Shown piece by piece: positions 51,675 to 60,142 of a stretch of DNA of 64,000 bases. This DNA is from Arcticibacterium sp964021845. Its GTDB lineage: Bacteria; Bacteroidota; Bacteroidia; Cytophagales; Spirosomataceae. A program made the position numbers and the translations under genes. Below the pieces are notes generated by a model that had not been told where the DNA came from, made no database searches, and worked only from the letters and a program-made list of their open reading frames with translations. The stretch is taken from positions 1 to 64,000 of the forward strand of contig NZ_CAXHZC010000004.1 in the NCBI RefSeq assembly GCF_964021845.1. The letters are read 5' to 3'. The stretch's first letter is position 1. Every line of letters starts with the position of its first letter.

Positions 51675-53970
51675 TCACTATTTCTGCTCTTCTTAAAACT
51701 TTCGGTATACCGAATGCATCCACATAACTGGCGGCGAGAGGTCTTATTTTCCTAAAAAGACTGTTTTGCACACGCCTTATGGCTTTTGATTTTTCACCTG
51801 TCAAGAAGTCATTTTCTAAGAACCAGCCGCTGTCTCTCAAAATAGCGTCAAGGCTGTAAGTTCTTAACATTATTTCCAATGCCTCCCTTTCGGAATCTTT
51901 TGGCATAGCCAAAACCTTCGTTTTAAATTCTTTGTAGATATAATGTTCTACTTGAGCTAGAGCGAGCGTAATCATGTGATTTTGCACACGAAGAAATATC
52001 TCAGAAGGATGTAATTTTTTTCTAAGAAAGTTTCGCATTCTGTCGGAGAGGGTAAACAGCAATTTCTGCTGTCTAAACTCAAAAGCACTGTCTAGAAAAT
52101 CATAACTCAGTATATGTTCTGAGTTGGTATTTCTAACCGTTAAGGGATTTAGGTCAGTAACAGAAGTTCCCACTCTTTTAAGTACATGACGAGCCACGGC
52201 CATAAATCCGCCATCATTAAATTCTTGTTTAAAGTCTGTAAGGAGTGCTTTTGCCACGAGCTGAAGCAGCACATGGTTATCGCCCTCAAAAGTGGTGAAA
52301 ATGTCAGTGTCGGCTTTTAAATCTGCAAACTCGTTTTCTGCCAAATAGCCTTTTCCGCCGCAGGCTTCACGGCACTCTTGAATGGTGGCTGTGGCATGCC
52401 AAGAAGCATAGCTTTTTAATCCGGCAGCTAGCGTTTCCACTTCTCTTTTGTCGGTGTTTTTGTATTGTTCTATAAATTTATCACGCAGACTTTCCAGTGC
52501 AAAACTCAGAGCATAACTCTTAGCAATAAGTGGGAACAAACGCTTTTGATGACTTGGGTAATCTAAAATGAGTGTTTCGGTAGTTTCATTTAAGGAGTCA
52601 AATTGCCTTCTTCTCAAGGCATATTTTATAGCGATATCTAGAGCTTTCTTAGCAGCGGTATTAGACCCCAGAGCAATAGAAACTCTTCCGCCCACTAAGG
52701 CTCCCAGCATGGTGAAAAACCTTTTAGATTCTTTCTTTATGCTGCTTTGGTAGTTTCCTTCGGCATCAATTCCCCCATATTTATCTAAGAGGTTTTCTAC
52801 AGGAACTTTGACTTGGTCAAACCAAATTCTGCCATTATCCACGCCATTGAGCCCCATTTTATAACCATTGTCTTTGACGGTTATTCCTGGTAGTTCTTGA
52901 TGCTTTTCGTCACGCAGTGGTACTAAAACAGCATGAATTCCGTGATTTTGCCCACCTACTTTTAGCTGGGTAAATACAGCGGCCATTTTAGAATGCAGTG
53001 CATTACCAATATACTCTTTACCCGCCGTGTGGGTAGGGGAGTGAATGGTGATAGTTTGGTCTTCTGGGTTATAAGTGGCGGTGGTTTCTAAGTCTCTCAC
53101 ATTACTACCATGACCAGTTTCGGTCATCGCAAAACAACCTGCAAGGTCTAAAGAGCCTGTTTTTGCCAAATATTTATCATGGTGCTTTTTAGTGCCTAAT
53201 TGTAAAACGGCTCCGCCAAAGAGGCCAAACTGTACGCCAAACTTTATCAATAAGCTGATATTTCCTAAGGCCATTGTTTCAAAAACCGCAGAGCTGGCTC
53301 CCGGTGAATTCTCCCCACCGTATTCTTCAGGAAATGCTAAGGCTCCAAAACCCTGTTTTGCTAGTTCTTTACATTGGTCTAAAACTAAATTTCTTAAGGC
53401 GTCTTTTTCTTTTAAAGCATAAGGCACCTCAAAGTAAGAATCCATGAGGAGTTTTTTTGTTCTGTTTTTATGCTCTGCAAACTTCCCGTCTAAAATGCTT
53501 TGTACCTTCCTGCTGTCAAATGCATCGATATCTTCAATCTGGGTTTCGGTCTCAGGTTTGACGGTGGTATAGAATGCAACTTTTGAAAGTTGGTTATCTA
53601 CGCCAAGAGCGGCCTCAAGTCCTTCTATAGAAGCTTTTACTTTTGGAGAATCCCAAATTTTATTATCCTCAGATTTTGATGTGTTTTTGGCAATGTTAAT
53701 TCCTAACTGCACCAGAGACAATTTTCTGTCAAGGTCCAGTTTCATGGCACCTGCATTAATGTCTGCCAACCACTCTTTATAAGTTTCTTCAGATGGCGGA
53801 TTTGCCTGGTCAGTCCATTTCATGAGTTGTTTTTTGTCCGCAAAAGTCAAGAAATCCATAGCGTCAACGTGTTGACGAATGATTTTCATTTCAGAAGGAC
53901 TAAGTACGGAATCTGCCCAGCCAACATAAAAAAGGGGCAGTAGACTGTTTATTCCTGGGGAGTAATGCAT
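51664..53970 (-). CDS. Acyl-CoA dehydrogenase / oxidase-type protein
   Basis: A 768-residue flavoenzyme, longer than usual (about 380-600) through extra N-terminal helices (residues 1-160) and a C-terminal part, as in acyl-CoA oxidases and long bacterial homologues. FAD/substrate motifs: CFAMTETGHGSNV (about residue 280), YALRRRQF, CGGKGYLAENEF, and DIFTTFEGDNHVLLQL with the candidate catalytic Glu. It catalyses the first step of fatty-acid beta-oxidation, desaturating acyl-CoA; chain length is unknown. It is a single-gene unit. Confidence 0.9.
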   Translation of the reverse strand: MHYSPGINSLLPLFYVGWADSVLSPSEMKIIRQHVDAMDFLTFADKKQLMKWTDQANPPSEETYKEWLADINAGAMKLDLDRKLSLVQLGINIAKNTSKSEDNKIWDSPKVKASIEGLEAALGVDNQLSKVAFYTTVKPETETQIEDIDAFDSRKVQSILDGKFAEHKNRTKKLLMDSYFEVPYALKEKDALRNLVLDQCKELAKQGFGALAFPEEYGGENSPGASSAVFETMALGNISLLIKFGVQFGLFGGAVLQLGTKKHHDKYLAKTGSLDLAGCFAMTETGHGSNVRDLETTATYNPEDQTITIHSPTHTAGKEYIGNALHSKMAAVFTQLKVGGQNHGIHAVLVPLRDEKHQELPGITVKDNGYKMGLNGVDNGRIWFDQVKVPVENLLDKYGGIDAEGNYQSSIKKESKRFFTMLGALVGGRVSIALGSNTAAKKALDIAIKYALRRRQFDSLNETTETLILDYPSHQKRLFPLIAKSYALSFALESLRDKFIEQYKNTDKREVETLAAGLKSYASWHATATIQECREACGGKGYLAENEFADLKADTDIFTTFEGDNHVLLQLVAKALLTDFKQEFNDGGFMAVARHVLKRVGTSVTDLNPLTVRNTNSEHILSYDFLDSAFEFRQQKLLFTLSDRMRNFLRKKLHPSEIFLRVQNHMITLALAQVEHYIYKEFKTKVLAMPKDSEREALEIMLRTYSLDAILRDSGWFLENDFLTGEKSKAIRRVQNSLFRKIRPLAASYVDAFGIPKVLRRAEIVKEV

Positions 53971-54048
53971 AAGGTTGAGCTTTTTCTTAAATATAGCATA
54001 AATATCTATTCCACAATTGACCAGAATGCTGTATTTCTTAAAAATCTC

Positions 54049-54366
54049 CTAGGTAAAAACGTTAAACAAGTCGCGTTTTCTTCGCCTTGATGGATTAAGT
54101 GTTAGGCCATTTTTAAGTGTTAAGCTATCTGGCGAAGTTGATTTGACAAATTCCATATTTACCACATGTTTCTTGCTAATTCTTACAAAGTCTCCATGAG
54201 GCTTCAGGAATTCATATACCGTTTTTATGGTACTTGATAAAATTTGTTTTTGACCTAAGGCCATGTAAACCGTGGTATAGTTTATTTCTGCTTCAAGGTG
54301 AGTGACTTGGGCGGGAAGTAGGCTGGTGCGTGCTCCTAAATACACAGGTTGTTTTAAATTATTCAT
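54049..54366 (-). CDS. LytTR DNA-binding domain protein
   Basis: A 105-residue protein that is almost only a LytTR domain: VTHLEAEINYTTVYMALGQKQ (residues about 20-40, typical I-x-Y-I-E-A-x-x-N-Y), KTVYEFLKPHGDFVRISKKHVVN, and a basic end NPSRRRKRDLFNVF. The missing receiver domain is common among stand-alone LytTR proteins in Bacteroidota. I start at the ATG at 54366; the longer frame to 54489 opens with TTG. It is divergent from gldD. Confidence 0.85.
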   Translation of the reverse strand: MNNLKQPVYLGARTSLLPAQVTHLEAEINYTTVYMALGQKQILSSTIKTVYEFLKPHGDFVRISKKHVVNMEFVKSTSPDSLTLKNGLTLNPSRRRKRDLFNVFT

Positions 54367-54477
54367 AAGCTTTCGTTTTGATAGTATCTGTGTCGATATT
54401 GATTTTGTAACCTCATACTCTTTTATTCTTGTCAAAATCCGCATTTTAAAGAGTATGGTACATGAAAATTGATTGTG

Positions 54478-54485
54478 TATCTTTG
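54478..54485 (+). promoter_or_regulatory. TAnnTTTG promoter element of gldD
   Basis: TATCTTTG, a perfect Bacteroidota -7 element, 20 bases before the gldD ATG. The upstream -33 element is not clear. Confidence 0.45.
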
Positions 54486-54505
54486 TCAATTACAAAGTGA
54501 GCCCT

Positions 54506-55096
54506 ATGCCCCTTAAAGAAAGAAATGTGCTTATTGTTCTGTTTGCCTCGCTATTGATTTCTTGCGGAGGTTCTTCTGATTATTTTCCAAAACCAAAAGG
54601 CTATAATCGCTTAGATTTGCCTGCACATAAATACGTGCAATTAGAAGAGAAGCATCCTTATACATTTGAGCATAATGTAAATGCCATTGTTGAGCCAGAC
54701 ACCTTTGGTAATGCTGAACCTCACTGGATTATCTTACATTACAAAGACATGATGGCACGTATACAACTTACATATAAACCTTTAAATGGTGATTTAAATA
54801 AGTTGTCAAAACATATTGACGACGCTTACAAATTAGCAGGAAAGCATCATGTAAAAGCGGACTCTCAGGTAGAGAAAGTGGTAGAACTTGAGAATGGAAA
54901 AAGAGCAGTAGTTATAGAGTTAGAAGGAGAGGTGCCTAGTCATTTTCAGTTTTATGTGACAGATACCTCCCAACACTATTTGCGTGGGGCGGTTTATCTT
55001 ATAGAGCCTACTTTAAACGACTCTTTAAGACCGCTAGTAAATTATATGAAAGATGACTGTATGCATCTTTTAGAAACCTTAAAATGGACTGAATGA
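54506..55096 (+). CDS. gldD: Gliding motility lipoprotein GldD
   Basis: A 196-residue lipoprotein (signal ending LLISC, Cys19) with the GldD pattern: YFPKPKGYNRLDLPAHKYVQ near the start, then PHWIILHYKDMMARIQLTYK, DTSQHYLRGAVYL, and a C-terminal HLLETLKW. GldD is needed for gliding and, through it, for normal T9SS function in Flavobacterium; it works at the periplasmic face. The ATG at 54506 fits the signal peptide; eleven codons upstream are also open. It overlaps the DUF2007 gene by four bases (ATGA). Confidence 0.9.
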   Translation: MPLKERNVLIVLFASLLISCGGSSDYFPKPKGYNRLDLPAHKYVQLEEKHPYTFEHNVNAIVEPDTFGNAEPHWIILHYKDMMARIQLTYKPLNGDLNKLSKHIDDAYKLAGKHHVKADSQVEKVVELENGKRAVVIELEGEVPSHFQFYVTDTSQHYLRGAVYLIEPTLNDSLRPLVNYMKDDCMHLLETLKWTE

Positions 55097-55335
55097 TACT
55101 ATCTACAGAATCCGAGAATTGGCAGGTTGTCCATAAGACAGAAAATGCCATGCAAGCAGAATTGCTCAAAAATGAATTAGAAAACAATGAGATAAAATGT
55201 TTCATTGTCAATAAGAAGGATACGATGTACCCTATTTTTGGAGCAAATATTTTATATACCCAGACCAGCGACGAGCACGTAGCTAAGGTTATTATTGAAG
55301 CTTTTTTGAATAAGAATGAATCAGAGATTGGATAA
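55093..55335 (+). CDS. DUF2007 domain protein
   Basis: An 80-residue soluble protein with the DUF2007 (putative signal transducing protein) pattern: VVHKTENAMQAELLKNELEN, then IKCFIVNKKDTMYPIFGANI. The role is unknown. It overlaps gldD by four bases and cdsA by 20 bases, so the three are one translationally coupled unit. Confidence 0.85.
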   Translation: MILSTESENWQVVHKTENAMQAELLKNELENNEIKCFIVNKKDTMYPIFGANILYTQTSDEHVAKVIIEAFLNKNESEIG

Positions 55336-56149
55336 GTATTCTAACTTAACACAGCGAATTATAGCTGCGGTAATAGGTGTCGCCATCATTATAACAGGCA
55401 TATTTTTCTCTGCTTATACTTTTTGGTTGGTGTTTTTATTTCTGTCGATAATGACGCAATACGAGTTTTACAAACTAGTTGGTCTGAACGGGAATTTGCC
55501 ATTATCCATTTATGGAACCATCTGTGGAACTGTTTTAAACGCTCTCACATTCTTTATAGAAAAAGGAGATTGGCCATTTAAGTTTTATTACTTAATAGTC
55601 CCTCTTTTGGCTATAACTTTTTTTATAAAGCTTTATAAAAGGAAAGACCCAAAACCCTTTGAAAATCTGGGCTATACTTTTTTAGGAATTATTTATGTGG
55701 CGGTACCTTTTGCTTTGGTAAATGAGGTGGCAATGGAGGCACATCATTATAAGCCTCTTTTGGTTTTGGGTATTTTAGTTATCCTTTGGGTCAACGATAG
55801 CGGTGCTTATTTCGTAGGTACTATGATGGGCAAGCGTAAATTGTTTGAACGGATATCACCGAAGAAGACTTGGGAGGGGCTATTTGGCGGAGCAATAAGC
55901 TCTTTGATAGCTGCGTTAGTTTTTTCTAAGTATTACAATGTCATAGACCCTTGGAAATGGATTGTTATTGCTGGAATTATAGTGGTAACAGGTACTTTAG
56001 GTGATTTGGTTGAATCTCTTTTCAAAAGGAGTATAGCGATTAAAGACTCTGGTAGTTTTATTCCAGGTCATGGTGGCTTCCTTGACAGGTTTGATGGCTT
56101 GTTGCTTTCAATGCCTTTTATTCTTACTTTTCTCAAAATATTCGCTTAA
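55316..56149 (+). CDS. cdsA: Phosphatidate cytidylyltransferase CdsA
   Basis: A 277-residue inner-membrane enzyme with eight or so helices. The CTP-transferase signature is complete: SLFKRSIAIKDSG, then PGHGGFLDRFDGLL (C-terminal), and earlier RISPKKTWEGLFGG. It makes CDP-diacylglycerol from phosphatidic acid and CTP, the branch point of phospholipid synthesis. It overlaps DUF2007 and the following gene (1 base). Confidence 0.93.
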   Translation: MNQRLDKYSNLTQRIIAAVIGVAIIITGIFFSAYTFWLVFLFLSIMTQYEFYKLVGLNGNLPLSIYGTICGTVLNALTFFIEKGDWPFKFYYLIVPLLAITFFIKLYKRKDPKPFENLGYTFLGIIYVAVPFALVNEVAMEAHHYKPLLVLGILVILWVNDSGAYFVGTMMGKRKLFERISPKKTWEGLFGGAISSLIAALVFSKYYNVIDPWKWIVIAGIIVVTGTLGDLVESLFKRSIAIKDSGSFIPGHGGFLDRFDGLLLSMPFILTFLKIFA

Positions 56150-56853
56150 TGCGTCAACAGAAGACACTCGTATTATTGATTTTAATAACCTTTTTAGTGG
56201 TAGGGAAAACCTATGCTCAGGGGGAAAAGAAGTTTGTTACCTTTAGTGGTTTTGTTATCGATGGAGATAACGATGAGCCGCTTCCAGGGGCATATATTGT
56301 AAATGACCGTGCTGGTAGGGGGACTTTGACAAATGACAAAGGCTACTTCTTAATCAATGTTTTTCCAGGCGATAGTTTGATTTTTAGCTACCTAGGTTTT
56401 AAGAAACAATTTCACATCATTCCTTCTGACGTAAGTTTGTCATATTCGGCTGTAGTGGAGCTTAGGCAGGATGCTACCATGTTAAAAGAAGTTAAAGTTT
56501 ATCCTTTTAGCACCGAGGAAGAATTCAAATTAGCTTTGATAGAAATGGAACTTCCAGATGCTAGAGAAAGAGCAAACATGGAAGAGAACCTTAGTCGTGA
56601 AAACCTGGATAGGGCTTTTGCGATGCAAGGTATGAGTGCTGACGCCAATTATAGATATGCAATGAATCAGCAGCTGATGCATATTCAAAGTAGAGGAACA
56701 ATCACCACGAATCCTCTTACCAGTCCGTTTGCCTGGGCTAGTTTTATCAAATCAATAAAAGATGGTACGTTTACTAATAAGGCTTGGAAAAAGGGTGATT
56801 ACATACCAAAAACGGAAGGCTCAAGAGACGCTATAATGCGTGGAAGTAATTAA
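56149..56853 (+). CDS. Carboxypeptidase-regulatory-like domain protein
   Basis: A 234-residue exported protein: signal peptide to about residue 24 (VVGKTYAQ), then a CarboxypepD_reg-like beta-sandwich (about 30-110; FSGFVIDGDNDEPLPGAYIVN) and a C-terminal helical region. Such domains begin TonB-dependent receptors and also occur alone in Bacteroidota. Likely periplasmic or outer-membrane-associated; role unknown. It overlaps cdsA by one base. Confidence 0.85.
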   Translation: MRQQKTLVLLILITFLVVGKTYAQGEKKFVTFSGFVIDGDNDEPLPGAYIVNDRAGRGTLTNDKGYFLINVFPGDSLIFSYLGFKKQFHIIPSDVSLSYSAVVELRQDATMLKEVKVYPFSTEEEFKLALIEMELPDARERANMEENLSRENLDRAFAMQGMSADANYRYAMNQQLMHIQSRGTITTNPLTSPFAWASFIKSIKDGTFTNKAWKKGDYIPKTEGSRDAIMRGSN

Positions 56854-56869
56854 AGCTGAATTAGTTACT
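56845..56869. terminator. Hairpin spanning convergent stop codons
   Basis: AGTAATTAA and TTAGTTACT pair as a 9-bp stem (one G-U) with a seven-base loop. It includes both stop codons: TAA at 56851-56853 for the plus-strand gene and 56865-56867 for the minus-strand gene. Modest strength, so the bidirectional terminator role is tentative. Confidence 0.45.
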
Positions 56870-57380
56870 CTTTCCCAAACCAGCTAGCATAGGTTAAATA
56901 ATTATCGGCAGTTCGCATAAATACTTCACCTGCCTTGTCGGATACATCTTTAAGGTATTTTGCAGGGTTTCCTACCCATATCTGACCAGAGGGAACTCTA
57001 GTGTTTGAAGTAACCACAGCACCTGCACCTATTATAGCATTCTTTTCAATCACGGCACCATCCATCACAATGGCTCCCATACCTATCAAAACTTCTTTTT
57101 CTACTACGCAACCATGAAGTATGGCGTTGTGGCCAATACTCACATTATCGCCTATTATAGTTTTAGTTTTCTCATATGTACAGTGTATCACCACACCGTC
57201 TTGAATATTGACTCTGTTGCCTATTCTAATGCTGTTTACATCACCTCTAACTACGGCATTAAACCAAACGGTACAGTCTTCGCCCATTTCAGTATCGCCC
57301 ACCACAGTGGCGTTTGGTGCTAGCCAGGTTGATGTTGGAATTTTAGGGCTTATGCCTTTTATTGGAAGAATAGTTGCCAT
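56865..57380 (-). CDS. Gamma carbonic anhydrase family protein
   Basis: A 171-residue left-handed beta-helix protein with hexapeptide repeats. The three zinc-binding histidines of gamma carbonic anhydrases are kept (His66 in VVIHCT, His84 in SIGHNA, His89 in LHGCVV), as are Arg45 and Asp47 in VRGDV. It probably forms a trimer. It is one base downstream of the GNAT gene, which overlaps nuoJ, so it is the last gene of the nuo transcript. Plant complex I carries related subunits. Confidence 0.9.
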   Translation of the reverse strand: MATILPIKGISPKIPTSTWLAPNATVVGDTEMGEDCTVWFNAVVRGDVNSIRIGNRVNIQDGVVIHCTYEKTKTIIGDNVSIGHNAILHGCVVEKEVLIGMGAIVMDGAVIEKNAIIGAGAVVTSNTRVPSGQIWVGNPAKYLKDVSDKAGEVFMRTADNYLTYASWFGKE

Positions 57381-57381
57381 A

Positions 57382-57867
57382 TTATCGGATGTTTTTAATG
57401 TAATGAGTGTCTTCTTTTTCGCCTTGCTTTTGAAAGCCGAAGCCGTTTTTAAGAAGAACGTTTATGGAAGCTTGGTTAGAAGAATGGGCTATTCCAATCA
57501 AATTGTCGACGTCAGGTAAGCTACTTGCACATACTTCCATGGCCTTAAGCATTTCTGTGGCAAAACCTTTGCCCCAAAACGGAGGAAGAATAGCATAGCC
57601 AATTTCTAATTCCTTAGAGGTGAGTGGGGTCATTTTAACATAGCCCACAAATTCTCTGGTTTCTATAGACTCTGCCCTTAGAAAACCTAAATATTGGCTC
57701 TCCCGATTGACTGCAAATTGATGTTTGAATCTTTCTTTTGCTTCTTTGAGGCTTAAAGCCGCTCCTGTAATATAGGTCATAACCTCTTCACTTTGAGCCA
57801 TGACTAATGATTCCGCTTCGTCGTCAGCGTTTATCTGTCTATATGTTAACCTCGCCGAGGTTAGCAT
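57382..57867 (-). CDS. GNAT family N-acetyltransferase
   Basis: A 161-residue RimJ/RimL-like acetyltransferase: opening LTSARLTYRQINADDE, then the acetyl-CoA site ILPPFWGKGFATEMLKAM (residues about 97-114) and LIGIAHSSNQASINVLLKNGF near the C-terminus. Substrate unknown. Its first base is shared with the nuoJ stop codon. Confidence 0.88.
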   Translation of the reverse strand: MLTSARLTYRQINADDEAESLVMAQSEEVMTYITGAALSLKEAKERFKHQFAVNRESQYLGFLRAESIETREFVGYVKMTPLTSKELEIGYAILPPFWGKGFATEMLKAMEVCASSLPDVDNLIGIAHSSNQASINVLLKNGFGFQKQGEKEDTHYIKNIR

Positions 57868-58415
57868 TAGAAATGGCGTTCGCCTTTTTCTCTTTTACCT
57901 AGCATTACAGCTCCGGTCATGGCTATTAAAAAAAGAATAGAAACTAATTCAAAAGGAAGTAGGTATTTACTATAAAGCAAGGTACCTAAAGTCTCTATAA
58001 ACCCTGTTTTAACTTGGTATGTAGCTGGGTTGGTTCTAGGAATATCTGTCATTCTAATAGCCGATATAAGAATCAAACTGATGGTACCTGCTACAATGGT
58101 AGCGGCTATCATGAGTTTGTTATTATTTAAACCAGGCGTGTTTTCTTCTTTGATATTCAAAAACATAACCACAAAGAGGAATAAAACCATAATGGCTCCA
58201 GCATATACAATGATATTTACCACCGCAATAAACTGAGCATTCATCAACACATAATGAGCCGAAAGCGAGAAGAATGTCAAAATAAGATATATGACGCTGT
58301 GAATGGCATTTTTTGAGGTTATAGTCCCTAAGGCACCAAAAAGTGTAACTACCGAAATGACATAAAATAGCCACTGCGTCGAAGTCATGTTTTGTAAATT
58401 ATTTATTAAATCCAT
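57867..58415 (-). CDS. nuoJ: NADH-quinone oxidoreductase subunit J
   Basis: A 182-residue membrane subunit with five helices. Family motifs: AIHSVIYLILTFFSLSAHYVL and VVNIIVYAGAIMVLFLFVVM (the helix-3 pi-bulge region). It is part of the proton-pumping membrane arm of respiratory complex I. It is 12 bases downstream of nuoI. Confidence 0.93.
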   Translation of the reverse strand: MDLINNLQNMTSTQWLFYVISVVTLFGALGTITSKNAIHSVIYLILTFFSLSAHYVLMNAQFIAVVNIIVYAGAIMVLFLFVVMFLNIKEENTPGLNNNKLMIAATIVAGTISLILISAIRMTDIPRTNPATYQVKTGFIETLGTLLYSKYLLPFELVSILFLIAMTGAVMLGKREKGERHF

Positions 58416-58427
58416 TTGACGTCGAAA

Positions 58428-58994
58428 TTAGTAATTAACTGGTTTTTGTTGCTCCCAAAGCTTCTGCATCTCCTCTTTGGTCCATGCGTCACGTTCGTAC
58501 CTTTCATTCATGTCTTCCACTAGTTGGTCTTTACCATAAATGACTTGGTCACGGCTGGTAAACACAGGTACAAATTTGTCGTGTCTAAGATAAACGGCCT
58601 CTTTAGGACATGCTTCTTCACATAATCCACAGAAAATACAGCGAAGCATGTTTACTTCATAAGCAGCTGCGTATTTCTCTTCTCTATAAAGTTTTTCTTC
58701 TCCTGGCTCCCTTTCAGCAGCAACCATAGAAATGGCCTCAGCAGGACAAGCTACAGCACATAAACCACAGGCTGTACATCTTTCTCTACCTTCCTCGTCA
58801 CGCTTTAAGATGTGATGACCTCTAAAAATAGGACCTAAATATCTTTTTTGTTCAGGGTAACGTATAGTTGCTTTCTTAGAAAAGAAATGCTTTAGTGTAA
58901 TTCCCATTCCTTTTGCGATACCGGGAAGATATGTTCTTTCGGCAAGCGTTAAAGGCTTCTTATCTGTTTTTTTTGCTCTATTAGTAAGTTGCAT
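58428..58994 (-). CDS. nuoI: NADH-quinone oxidoreductase subunit I
   Basis: A 188-residue ferredoxin-like subunit carrying two [4Fe-4S] motifs: CTACGLCAVACPAEA and CIFCGLCEEACPKEA. It passes electrons to cluster N2 near the quinone site, at the interface of the arms of complex I. I use the ATG at 58994, one base after nuoH; an upstream ATG at 59039 would overlap nuoH. Confidence 0.92.
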   Translation of the reverse strand: MQLTNRAKKTDKKPLTLAERTYLPGIAKGMGITLKHFFSKKATIRYPEQKRYLGPIFRGHHILKRDEEGRERCTACGLCAVACPAEAISMVAAEREPGEEKLYREEKYAAAYEVNMLRCIFCGLCEEACPKEAVYLRHDKFVPVFTSRDQVIYGKDQLVEDMNERYERDAWTKEEMQKLWEQQKPVNY

Positions 58995-58995
58995 A

Positions 58996-60138
58996 TTAGA
59001 TACTTGCTTTATTTTTTGTGAACAAAAATGTATAGGCATAGGCTAAGCCAATAAAAATGGCTAGACCAAGCCAGTTAACTATCAAAGGTTGGCCTGAAAG
59101 TTCTGCTGCTGCTGTAATTACCAAATTTACAATTGATAAGGGAATTAAGGCTTTCCAGCCTAAATCCATTAATTGGTCATACCTAAATCTTGGAAGTGTC
59201 CACCTTACCCACATAAAGACAAAGATGAAGAAGAAAATCTTTCCAAAGAATACTAGTGTACCCAATAGCGTAGCTAAATTATGACCAGTTGTTTCACCAA
59301 ATTGACCTATAAGTTGTGAAGAAACCCAGTCCATTCCGAGGTAATTAAAACCACCTAAGAATAGCGTAGCAATGACCGCCGAGGAGATGAACATATTGAC
59401 ATATTCTGAAAAGAGATATAAACCTAACTTCATAGAACCATACTCCGTGTGATATCCTGCTACTAATTCGTTTTCAGATTCTGGAAGGTCAAAAGGTGTT
59501 CTGTTACATTCTGCAAAAGAACAGACTAAGAAAATTAAGAAGCCCAAAGGTTGATAGAATATATTCCAGTTTCCACCATGTTGATTTTCTACAATAGTTC
59601 TTAACGAGAGCGAGCTTGACATCATCACAATAGCAATGATAGAAACGCCCATGGCGAGTTCATAAGAGATGTTTTGCGAAGCTGCTCTAATGGCTCCGTA
59701 AAGTGAATATTTATTATTGGAAGCCCATCCTCCAATTAAAATACCGTATACTCCTAAAGATACCACACCAAAAACCCATAGGATGCCTATGTTAACTTCA
59801 ATAGCCTGAACAAAAATCTCTTTTCCTTCGTATAAAATGCTATCGCCAAAAGGAATAACCGCACTGGTCATCATGGCAGTTAGCATGGCTAAAGATGGGC
59901 CAAAAATAAACAGCCATTTGTCTGCTAGTGTAGGTACAAAATCCTCTTTGAAGAATAGTTTTCCTGCATCTGCCAGTGGCTGTAAGATACCAAAAGGGCC
60001 AGCTCTGTCGGGCCCAACCCTATCTTGAATATAGGCGGCTATTACACGCTCAAAGTAGGTTTCATAGGCTGCTATAGTCAAAGAAATAGCAAATATGCCT
60101 AGAATAATTAAACCTTTTATAATGATTGCTCCTTCCAT
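58996..60138 (-). CDS. nuoH: NADH-quinone oxidoreductase subunit H
   Basis: A 380-residue membrane subunit with eight or more helices. Signature AAYIQDRVGPDRAGPFG and the quinone-site loop CNRTPFDLPESENELVAG, both near consensus. It forms the base of the quinone chamber in complex I. It is four bases downstream of the short nuoG. Confidence 0.94.
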   Translation of the reverse strand: MEGAIIIKGLIILGIFAISLTIAAYETYFERVIAAYIQDRVGPDRAGPFGILQPLADAGKLFFKEDFVPTLADKWLFIFGPSLAMLTAMMTSAVIPFGDSILYEGKEIFVQAIEVNIGILWVFGVVSLGVYGILIGGWASNNKYSLYGAIRAASQNISYELAMGVSIIAIVMMSSSLSLRTIVENQHGGNWNIFYQPLGFLIFLVCSFAECNRTPFDLPESENELVAGYHTEYGSMKLGLYLFSEYVNMFISSAVIATLFLGGFNYLGMDWVSSQLIGQFGETTGHNLATLLGTLVFFGKIFFFIFVFMWVRWTLPRFRYDQLMDLGWKALIPLSIVNLVITAAAELSGQPLIVNWLGLAIFIGLAYAYTFLFTKNKASI

Positions 60139-60142
60139 TAAA

